NCBI GenBank assembly: GCA_018894495.1
Contig: JAHIOY010000096.1
Coordinates: 1-5,429, forward strand
Origin: Patescibacteria group bacterium
Lineage (GTDB): Bacteria > Patescibacteriota > Minisyncoccia > Minisyncoccales > JAHIOY01
DNA length: 5,429 bases
Direction: 5' to 3'
Part shown: positions 1-5,375 of the stretch, piece after piece
How positions within the stretch are numbered: position 1 is the first letter of the stretch
Layout: each line of letters starts with the position of its first letter
Translations under genes and position numbers: made by a program
The notes under the pieces: generated by a model
Database searches by the model: none
The model's input: the letters and a program-made list of their open reading frames with translations, nothing else
What the model was told of the DNA's origin: nothing

Positions 1-72
1 TGTTTTTATTATAGCATGGTTAATCTTTGCTGAAACTCTTGAGTTTCTCGGATGTAATGCGTTATTTGGCTG

Positions 73-354
73 TCATTGACCTAATTGATACCCTGTAGGA
101 AATGGTTTATCTCCGCTTTCAACCACTCCGCGCCGGCGGAGATAACTTACTACCTCACGGCTTAGAATTTCTTGCTCTTTTATTCTTCGGTATCTTTCTT
201 CTTCAATATTAACCGATCGTATGGGCACTCCACCCAATACTCTGGAAAGTTTCATCCATGCGTCCAGTTCAGAATCCGTTGTCGAAGTAACCGTGGAATT
301 ATTATCGGACGTCGCACGTCCAAATCCGTTTGTCCATAGATGTATTGGATTTTA
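73..354 (-). pseudogene. Unidentified open frame, probably a gene remnant
   Basis: I do not recognise this protein. The frame is open from a stop at 352-354 to a TGA at 73-75. The only ATG (253-255) would give 60 residues. The codons upstream of that ATG (reading ...GFGRATSDNNSTVTSTTDSE...) look like ordinary protein and contain no ATG, GTG or TTG start, so the true beginning seems to be lost or frame-shifted. A small ATG-started frame beginning at 367 runs in another frame over the same bases and could be the displaced start. The part after the ATG is charged and helical-looking (IEEERYRRIKEQEILSREVV), followed by YLRRRG and PFPTGYQLG. Beyond the TGA the same frame stays open to the window edge, so the gene may have continued left. 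Base composition is richer in G+C than in the neighbouring genes, which hints at a different origin. It could also be a genuine small protein of 60 residues. Confidence 0.35.
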
Positions 355-371
355 CTATTTTTGTCATAAGG

Positions 372-433
372 TTATTTTAGTAAATCGTTAAAATCGTATT
401 TGGCGGCGATGGCATTTTCATCCGTCCCCCTAC
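372..433 (-). repeat. Partial duplicate of the nadE 3' end
   Basis: Bases 372-416 match 1446-1490, the end of nadE, at roughly 39 of 46 aligned positions, in the same orientation. Read on the minus strand it encodes AIAAKYDFNDLLK followed by TAA, against PIATKYDFDDY-TAA at the true nadE end. A weaker match (GGACGGATG against GGTCGGCGAATG) extends it toward 433, with a small indel that breaks the frame. It lies immediately after the RhuM-Fic stop codon and is in frame with that stop. The simplest reading is the remnant of a nadE tail left on the far side of the RhuM-Fic gene. Chance resemblance over a 45-base low-complexity stretch is less likely because the shared residues IAxKYDFxD are the typical NAD synthetase C-terminus. 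Confidence 0.6.
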
Positions 434-437
434 ATAG

Positions 438-1433
438 TTAATTGCTTATAAGGTTGGAAATTATTTTAATTAAAACATCTTTTTCTTTTGGGTCGCTTGT
501 GGCAATAAGTAGGGCTAAGGCGGTTAAAGCATTATCGTTTATTTTCTTCTCTCCGTTTTTTCTATAAAGTTCATTGTTTCTATCTAAAAAATACACAAAC
601 AAAAAGGAGCCAATCCGTTTATTGCCGTCAACAAACGGGTGGTCTTTTATGACAAAATACAAAAAATGCGCGGCTTTTTCCTCTAAAGAAGAATAAACTT
701 CTTTTCTGTCAAATGTTTGATAAATGCTTCCGAGAGCGGCTTGAAATTTTTCTCCAATTTCCTGCCCGAATAAATCGCTGGCTTCTTTTTTAGCGAGCAA
801 ATTCTTTTTAATGCTTTGCACAACGCGCTTTGCTTGGCTGTATTCTAAAACAAATTTTCCTTTTGCTTTTTTGACAAGCGGCAATTTTTCTTTGTCATAC
901 TGATCTAAAAGCGTCAAGGTTTTGGAATAATTGGCAAGCAAATTCAAAATCTCCCGCTCTTGACCGGTTAAAAGTTTATGCTTTGATTTTTCCTGCAAAA
1001 AGGTAATTGCGTTTTGCAGTTCTCTCAATTTTTCCTTAGCCGCCAGCAATCTATTTTCATTAATGGTATAGCCCTCAACAAGATGGTTTTTAAGCGTTTT
1101 TGTAGCCCAGATTCGGAATTGCGTACCACGATGGGATTTTACGCGATACCCAACAGAGATAATGACATCTAAATTATAAAATTGAGTTCCGTAAGTTTTA
1201 CCATCAGCGGCAGTTATTCGGAATTTCCGAATAACTGAATTTCCTTCTAATTCACCTTTCTTAAAGATATTTTTAATATGTTCATTTATCGTTGGAATCC
1301 TCTTTTCAAAAAGGATAGCCATCTGTTTTTGCGTCAGCCATACCGTATCCTTTTCAAGTTTTACTTGAATTTCAGGTCCCTGCGAGCTTTTATATATGAC
1401 AATCTCGCCTTTGCTAAGGTAATTTTTTGCCAT
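438..1433 (-). CDS. RhuM-Fic/Doc fusion protein (toxin-like)
   Basis: 331 residues, complete. Residues about 10-130 form the RhuM (virulence protein) domain. It has a helix-turn-helix-like LTQKQMAILF (33-42) and the family core NLDVIISVGYRV...RGTQFRIWATKTLKNHL (87-119), ending in GYTINENRL. A helical linker with coiled-coil character follows (about 130-195). The C-terminal third (about 195-331) is a Fic/Doc domain with the intact active-site motif HPFVDGNKR (265-273). Fic proteins use the motif histidine to transfer AMP or a related group from a nucleotide to a target hydroxyl, while Doc members phosphorylate EF-Tu; the target here is unknown. No obvious antitoxin gene and no clear (S/T)xxxE(G/N) inhibitory motif is visible. 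The gene starts 17 bases after the last sense codon of nadE, with no Shine-Dalgarno sequence, so co-transcription with nadE is likely. No signal peptide or membrane segment; cytoplasmic. Domain calls are strong; the toxin role is inferred. Confidence 0.9.
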   Translation of the reverse strand: MAKNYLSKGEIVIYKSSQGPEIQVKLEKDTVWLTQKQMAILFEKRIPTINEHIKNIFKKGELEGNSVIRKFRITAADGKTYGTQFYNLDVIISVGYRVKSHRGTQFRIWATKTLKNHLVEGYTINENRLLAAKEKLRELQNAITFLQEKSKHKLLTGQEREILNLLANYSKTLTLLDQYDKEKLPLVKKAKGKFVLEYSQAKRVVQSIKKNLLAKKEASDLFGQEIGEKFQAALGSIYQTFDRKEVYSSLEEKAAHFLYFVIKDHPFVDGNKRIGSFLFVYFLDRNNELYRKNGEKKINDNALTALALLIATSDPKEKDVLIKIISNLISN

Positions 1434-1445
1434 AAAATTATAAAA

Positions 1446-1490
1446 TTATTTTAATAATCGTCAAAGTCGTATTTGGTGGCAATGGGCATT
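1446..1490 (-). repeat. nadE-tail direct repeat, nadE-proximal copy
   Basis: This is the last dozen codons of nadE plus the few bases after its stop. With the copy at 372-416 it forms a direct repeat that brackets the RhuM-Fic gene at a distance of about 1.07 kb. Recombination between the copies would delete RhuM-Fic and leave a full-length nadE frame. No integrase or transposase is encoded between the copies, so calling them attachment sites would go beyond the evidence. Confidence 0.6.
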
Positions 1491-2317
1491 CGCCGACCAA
1501 TCCCAAATGCCTTACTCGTCACCCTCAATCCCGGCGGCGCCTGCTTTGTTTTATATTCATTTTTCTTAATTCTTTCAATCACCCATTTGACAAGTTTTGA
1601 AGGAAAACCCCTTTTTATAATTTCTTTTTCTGAAGACCCCTTTTCAAGATAAAGTTCAATGATTGGGTCTAAAATTTTGTAGGGAAAGAGTTCCTTTTCT
1701 GTCAATTGGCCAGGTTTCAATTCAGGAGTAGGAGGTCTTTCCAAGATTTGATGAGGAATAATTTCTTTTTTTGAATTTATATATTCTGCTAATTGATAGA
1801 CCTTTGATTTTGTTAAATCGGAAATTGGGGCTAATCCGCCGGCCAAGTCCCCATACAGGGTGCAATAACCCAGAACCAATTCACTTTTATTGCCCGTGCA
1901 CAAAACCAAAGCCCCGGTTTTATTTGCCAGAGCCATTAAAATGTTTGTCCGAATTCTTGCCTGAATATTCTCTTTGGCGACCGACATTTTTTTGCCCAAA
2001 TAATTTTTCAGGAACTCCAAATAGACCTGATAGATAGAGTTAATGGGCAAAATTTTTAGTTTTATTCCTAAATTTTTGGCTAATTTTTTGGCGTCGGCTA
2101 TCCCCTCTTTTGAAGAATAAGGGGAAGGCAGATTTACTCCCAAAACATTTTTCTTGCCCAAAGCCCGAACAGCTAAACAAGCAGTGACACTAGAATCAAT
2201 CCCTCCCGACAAACCTAAAATTGCCTCTTTAAAACCAGATTTTTTAAAATAATCTCTAATCCCAAAAACCACAGCCCTATGAATATTAGCAATTTCTTCT
2301 TCTATATTTTTTCGCAT
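1451..2317 (-). CDS. nadE: NAD+ synthetase, stand-alone synthetase domain
   Basis: 288 residues, complete. NAD synthetase adenylates nicotinic acid adenine dinucleotide with ATP and replaces the adenylate with ammonia, the last step of NAD+ synthesis, in the cytoplasm. The N-type ATP-pyrophosphatase loop LGLSGGIDSS lies at 34-43. Other family signatures are ENIQARIRTN (116-125), CTGNKSE (140-146), YGDLAGG (155-161), PPTPELKPGQ (195-204) and the C-terminal QAPPGLRVTSKAFGIGRRMP (259-278). The C-terminal third resembles the synthetase half of glutamine-dependent enzymes, but there is no N-terminal nitrilase/glutaminase domain. Nitrogen would therefore come from free ammonia or a separate amidotransferase. 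The ATG is supported by GGGGTG seven bases upstream and a promoter at 2344-2372. The RhuM-Fic gene follows in the same direction after a 17-base gap. Confidence 0.95.
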   Translation of the reverse strand: MRKNIEEEIANIHRAVVFGIRDYFKKSGFKEAILGLSGGIDSSVTACLAVRALGKKNVLGVNLPSPYSSKEGIADAKKLAKNLGIKLKILPINSIYQVYLEFLKNYLGKKMSVAKENIQARIRTNILMALANKTGALVLCTGNKSELVLGYCTLYGDLAGGLAPISDLTKSKVYQLAEYINSKKEIIPHQILERPPTPELKPGQLTEKELFPYKILDPIIELYLEKGSSEKEIIKRGFPSKLVKWVIERIKKNEYKTKQAPPGLRVTSKAFGIGRRMPIATKYDFDDY

Positions 2318-2324
2318 AGTTTTT

Positions 2325-2330
2325 CACCCC
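2325..2330 (-). promoter_or_regulatory. Ribosome binding site of nadE
   Basis: GGGGTG on the minus strand, seven bases before the nadE ATG at 2317. It is the only convincing Shine-Dalgarno sequence in the window; the RhuM-Fic, LexA-methyltransferase and aldehyde dehydrogenase starts have none. Confidence 0.65.
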
Positions 2331-2343
2331 GTTAGAATATTGT

Positions 2344-2372
2344 ATTTTAACCTAAATCTATGTTTTTTTGAA
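2344..2372 (-). promoter_or_regulatory. Sigma-70-like promoter for nadE and RhuM-Fic
   Basis: Minus strand: -35 TTCAAA (2367-2372, 4 of 6 to consensus), 17-base spacer, -10 TAAAAT (2344-2349, 5 of 6). Transcription would begin near 2337, giving a leader of about 20 bases that contains the ribosome binding site. The region is AT-rich, so a chance match is possible. Confidence 0.5.
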
Positions 2373-2414
2373 GAACCCCCCAAATTATTCAACAATCTCA
2401 GGTCAATTTTCTCC

Positions 2415-2452
2415 ATACTCCCGAACCTTGCCATGGCAGAGTTCAGGAGTAT
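2415..2452. repeat. Nested palindrome in the nadE/ALDH intergenic region
   Basis: Twelve-base arms ATACTCCCGAAC (2415-2426) and GTTCAGGAGTAT (2441-2452) pair at 11 of 12 positions. The loop itself contains the perfect ten-base palindrome TGCCATGGCA (2429-2438). It is far more ordered and GC-rich than its surroundings. On the plus strand a run of T residues follows about 13 bases after the hairpin, but no plus-strand gene ends just before it, so it is not an obvious terminator. It could be a REP-like repeat, the relic of a mobile element end, or a regulatory structure in the shared upstream region of two divergent genes. The remaining bases of this 273-base gap hold the nadE promoter, a loose palindrome ATTATTCAACAAT at 2384-2396 and a weak plus-strand TAAAAT at 2519-2524. 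Confidence 0.7.
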
Positions 2453-2590
2453 AAGGAAATAATAGTTTTTTTTACAACTTTAAGTTTGAAAGGGTCGTGA
2501 TTTTTAATTGAAATGGTGTAAAATAAAGATAGCATAAAGATATTTTTACCGATAAACATAATAAAAAGTCCAATTAAGAATGAATTATTT

Positions 2591-3143
2591 ATGAAAAAAT
2601 TAATATCTACCAACCCGGCAAAAAATTACGAAGTAATCGGTTATGTTAATGTTTCTTCGCTTGGCGAAATTAAACAAAAGGTGGCCGAGGCTCAAAAAGC
2701 AAAAACGTTCTGGAAAGAACTGGGGGTTTCAAAAAGAGTCAAACTTCTTTGGCCAATCTATCGTGAATTTATGAAGAGAAAAAAAGAACTTGCCCTTCTC
2801 ATCACAAAGGAAATTGGAAAACCCATTAAACAATCTCTTGACGATGTTGTTAAAAAATTGAAAGACATAGTTGAATCAAAGGTTGTTGGCAATGAAGGAA
2901 GCAATTAATCTGGCTAATGACACAATCTACGGTCTCGGCGCTCAAATCTGGACGAGCGACAGAAAAAGAGCGCTCCGTATCGCCCAAAAAATTGAGACCG
3001 GAACAGTGGAGATTAATAAGGGAGACCATTGGCTACCTTGTAATCCTTTCGGCGGTTATAAAGAGTCGGGAATGGGTCGTGAACACGGGGAATATGGTTT
3101 CCAGGAATTAGTTCAAATTAAGCTAGTTGCAATGGAAAAATAA
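2591..3143 (+). pseudogene. Aldehyde dehydrogenase, internally deleted and frame-shifted
   Basis: NAD(P)-dependent aldehyde dehydrogenases are about 450-500 residues; only the two ends remain here. The first frame (2591 to about 2870) gives the N-terminus: STNPAKNYEVIGYVNVSS, then a helix with EAQKAKTFWKELGVSKRVKL and the conserved ALLITKEIGKPIKQS. From about 2880 a second frame, one base out of step, gives the C-terminus: EAINLANDTIYGLGAQIWTS, a GTVEIN strand, NPFGGYKESGMGREHGEYGF and the usual short tail ending at TAA 3141-3143. Roughly 300 central residues are absent, including the NAD-binding Rossmann core and the catalytic Glu and Cys regions, so no enzyme activity is possible. The junction lies between about 2850 and 2890. 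No good Shine-Dalgarno precedes the ATG. It points away from nadE, and the substrate of the ancestral enzyme cannot be told. Confidence 0.88.
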
Positions 3144-3389
3144 GTTAAACCGCTCTTTGAAAGAATTTGCCAATGCTTTGAAAAAATTAAGGCAATGGGT
3201 TTTGTTAAAACCCATCGAGCGCATGATACTGGTATTGGCAAAACCCTTGAGGATATTTTAGGCATTAAGGAAAATAATTTGCGCCTTCCTGACGTTGGCG
3301 ATGTTGAATTAAAAGCTATAGGATTGGTGTTTATAGAAGTGGAAAAAATAAAGAAAAATATCACGATCACGGCACGGCTTTTAGGATAA
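3144..3389 (+). pseudogene. MvaI/BcnI-type restriction endonuclease remnant
   Basis: The open frame runs on directly after the aldehyde dehydrogenase stop; the first ATG is at 3195 and would give 64 residues. MvaI and BcnI are type II enzymes cutting CCWGG and CCSGG. The sequence GFVKTHRAHDTGIGKTLEDI followed by LGIKENN and LPDVGDVELK closely follows the MvaI catalytic segment. With numbering from the ATG, Glu19, Asp33, Glu38 and Lys40 keep the spacing of MvaI Glu36, Asp50, Glu55 and Lys57. Directly after ELK the expected TLFTKSP-type block is missing. The sequence jumps to AIGLVFIEVEKIKKN...ARLLG, which resembles a later strand of the same family, and then stops. MvaI is about 246 residues, so most of the fold is gone and the nuclease should be inactive. 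The gene ends 46 bases from the stop of the converging methyltransferase gene, its likely former partner. No terminator hairpin of note lies between them. Confidence 0.8.
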
Positions 3390-3435
3390 ATAAAAGGGAC
3401 TTCCTTCATCTTTTTGATAACTTTACTCAAATTAT

Positions 3436-5301
3436 TTAGATTTTTCTCAAAACAACAATACTCTCTTTATTCATTGTTTCCTCCAGTGCTCCGACAATAT
3501 TCGTGGGTGAGTTTCTGATAGGCATTCTCTTGCCCGGAATATTTCTTACAAAAACATCTTCACAAGTAAAGCCAATTTTCTCGCCCAATTCCGCAATTAT
3601 AAAATCAGTCGGTATTCGCACTTGTTTTACGAGCCGATTGCCAACGACCAAGCAGAAATATTTTTTGGGCTTTAGTATTTTATAAGCTTGTTTTAGGCAA
3701 TCGTTTAAACCAATAAAAAAACTTAAAACATCTTTAGCTCTTTTTTCGTCTATTTTTGCAATTTTATCTAAAGAATCTTTTAAATAGATTGAGTCCAAAG
3801 AGTGTTCAAGAGTTTTTGTCGCTTTTCCGCCAAGCAATTCATTATCTACGCCAGAGGCTTTATTCGGATCTTCAAAAATATCTATCCATTGGGCCGAAAG
3901 ACGAGAAAATTGACCATAAGCAACAGTCGTTCTGCTGTCGCCGTAAGGTGGCGAAGTAATAATGCAATCAATTGAGCTTGCTTTTATCCCATTATCTTTT
4001 GAAGAATCGCCGTAGATAATTTTCGTCCAAGTTTCTTTGTTTGCGTCTTTGTAAAAATCCGTCATTCCCTTTATGTTCGCTTCTGTTTTCTTTTTGAATA
4101 TTCCTAAGACATCGGGATTATAATTTTCTAATTTCTCTTTTTTTATTCTAACAAGTTTAAATTCGCCGTTTTTTGTGTTTGAGGATAACCGCGCAGTTTC
4201 ACTAAAAGAAACCATAAAATAATTCTTAACAGAATCATCTTTTATTTTTAAAATTGCTTTTTTAATTTTTGCCAATTGAATAATGACTTTTTCTTTAAAC
4301 CAAAAATCAATATTATTGAAAATTGGTTTTTCGATTTCTTGATCTTTTATTTTTTCGATTTCCGCAATAAGTTTAAAGTATTTATTTGTAAGTTTGGAGG
4401 GGTTAATTGGAGTTGTTTTGGCTTTTGCTAAAAATATTGCTAGCGGGTTTAAATCAATGCCGTAGGCATTTCGTCCTAAAAGTTTGCTTTCAACTAAAGC
4501 GGTTCCTGACCCGCAAAAAATATCGCAAATAGTATCGCCAGTTTGACTGAAATTTTCTAAAAGTCGTCTTGCGACTTGAGGAATAAACATCGCAGGGTAT
4601 GTGTGTATTCCGTGAGTATATGTTTTTGTTTTTTCGCCTTTATAATCCCATGAATAATCTATTCTTCTAATATATTTTTCATCTTTTACTTTCTCTTTTT
4701 CAATTTGCGTTTCTAAATTTCTAATAATTTTTACAACAACTCCTCGTATTTCCACTTCCTTTCTATAAATAGGAAAAAGAGTAGGATTTGCCGGTTGTAA
4801 TCTGACACGATTTTTTTCTCTGTAAATTTTTTTGAGGGTGGCTTCATTGTCGTCAATAATCGCTACAACGGTTTGACCATTGTCGACAGATTCTTGTTTT
4901 CTAATGACTACAATATCGCCGTCAAAAATCCCTTCATCTATCATGCTATTGCCTTGCACTCGCAATGCGTAATTTTTGCCATACTTTCCGACCTCATCTT
5001 TTGAAACAGTTATTGTTTCGCCAGGGACTTCAATTGCTTCTATTGGTTGACCCGCGGCAATTGTTCCAACTAACGGAACTTCAATTGTTGCTTTTTCGTT
5101 TCTGACCGACATTGCCCTTGGCTGGTTATATTCTTTTTGTAAATAGCCGCTTTCTTGAAGTTTTTTAACATGGTGATGAGCCGTAGATACAGACGATAGC
5201 TTGAGATACTTTTTTATTTCCTCGAGAGAAGGCGAAAAGCCCCTCTTTTTCTGAAAAGAAGCTATAAAATCAAGGGTTTGTTTTTGGCGTTTTGTAAGCA
5301 T
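3436..5301 (-). CDS. LexA repressor fused to a DNA methyltransferase (m4C-type)
   Basis: 621 residues in one uninterrupted frame. Residues 1-65 are a LexA winged helix (LTKRQKQTLDFIASF, then SSVSTAHHHVKKLQESGYL and the PRAMSV wing). Residues about 72-195 are the LexA/S24 autoprotease: cleavage site Ala83-Gly84 in GTIAAGQP, nucleophile Ser119 in GNSMIDEGIFDGD, general base Lys157 in ATLKKIY, end of fold GVVVKIIRNL. A charged linker (196-210) leads to a methyltransferase of about 410 residues. It shows a leading THGIHTYPAMFIPQVARRLL, the AdoMet motif DIFCGSGT (260-267), ESKLLGRNAYGIDLNP, a long variable region, the catalytic TSPPYGD (449-455), and a C-terminal LKPKKYFCLVVGNR...KRMPIRNSPTN block. 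TSPPY is typical of N4-cytosine methylases. Motif I precedes motif IV by about 185 residues, an alpha-like order. No in-frame start codon lies in the linker. Neighbouring MvaI/BcnI remnant suggests an old CCNGG-type partner. DNA damage and RecA would be expected to trigger self-cleavage; that is inferred. Confidence 0.9.
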   Translation of the reverse strand: MLTKRQKQTLDFIASFQKKRGFSPSLEEIKKYLKLSSVSTAHHHVKKLQESGYLQKEYNQPRAMSVRNEKATIEVPLVGTIAAGQPIEAIEVPGETITVSKDEVGKYGKNYALRVQGNSMIDEGIFDGDIVVIRKQESVDNGQTVVAIIDDNEATLKKIYREKNRVRLQPANPTLFPIYRKEVEIRGVVVKIIRNLETQIEKEKVKDEKYIRRIDYSWDYKGEKTKTYTHGIHTYPAMFIPQVARRLLENFSQTGDTICDIFCGSGTALVESKLLGRNAYGIDLNPLAIFLAKAKTTPINPSKLTNKYFKLIAEIEKIKDQEIEKPIFNNIDFWFKEKVIIQLAKIKKAILKIKDDSVKNYFMVSFSETARLSSNTKNGEFKLVRIKKEKLENYNPDVLGIFKKKTEANIKGMTDFYKDANKETWTKIIYGDSSKDNGIKASSIDCIITSPPYGDSRTTVAYGQFSRLSAQWIDIFEDPNKASGVDNELLGGKATKTLEHSLDSIYLKDSLDKIAKIDEKRAKDVLSFFIGLNDCLKQAYKILKPKKYFCLVVGNRLVKQVRIPTDFIIAELGEKIGFTCEDVFVRNIPGKRMPIRNSPTNIVGALEETMNKESIVVLRKI

Positions 5302-5340
5302 AAGTTTATTGCTATTGACTTTCTATTTATTTTCTACTAC

Positions 5341-5356
5341 ACTCTAATTGTAGAGT
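5341..5356. promoter_or_regulatory. Candidate LexA operator
   Basis: Perfect dyad ACTCTA-N4-TAGAGT whose minus-strand reading ACTCTACAATTAGAGT contains the -10 box of the downstream gene. A repressor dimer bound here would block RNA polymerase, the arrangement expected for an autoregulated LexA. It matches neither the E. coli (CTGT-N8-ACAG) nor the Bacillus (GAAC-N4-GTTC) SOS box, but LexA sites differ between phyla. A second, overlapping dyad CTAC-N9-GTAG lies at 5337-5353, so the exact site is uncertain. Confidence 0.55.
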
Positions 5357-5375
5357 ATCTTTAAATAGTCGTCAA
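5347..5375 (-). promoter_or_regulatory. Sigma-70-like promoter of the LexA-methyltransferase gene
   Basis: Minus strand: -35 TTGACG (5370-5375, 5 of 6), 17-base spacer, -10 TACAAT (5347-5352, 5 of 6). It is the best promoter match in the window. Transcription would begin near 5340, leaving a leader of about 38 bases without a clear Shine-Dalgarno before the ATG at 5301. Confidence 0.7.

Noticed and set aside
73..75. TGA possibly read through as an amino acid, since the frame stays open to the edge
   Set aside because: None of the well-supported genes has an in-frame TGA, so recoding is not indicated; a 72-base open stretch easily arises by chance.
126..141. Hairpin CTCCGC-GCCG-GCGGAG as a terminator
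   Set aside because: No T-run follows on either strand and it coincides with codons for a YLRRRG stretch.
1771..2037. Plus-strand open frame of 88 codons opposite nadE
   Set aside because: It lies wholly within the strongly supported nadE gene on the other strand, has no start signal and an unprotein-like composition (many Pro, Leu and Cys).
1451..2317. NadE as the glutamine-dependent form
   Set aside because: The C-terminus resembles that form, but the roughly 300-residue nitrilase/glutaminase domain is absent and the promoter and ribosome site sit directly before the synthetase ATG.
2415..2475. Palindrome plus later T-run as a rho-independent terminator
   Set aside because: The T-run is about 13 bases from the stem and no plus-strand gene ends upstream; both neighbouring genes point away.
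3113..3430. Minus-strand open frame of 105 codons
   Set aside because: It is antisense to the recognisable MvaI/BcnI-type remnant and the dehydrogenase end, and shows no family resemblance.
3436..5301. Separate lexA and methylase genes with an internal start
   Set aside because: There is no in-frame ATG, GTG or TTG with a ribosome site in the linker (residues 196-236), so the methylase can only be made as part of the fusion.
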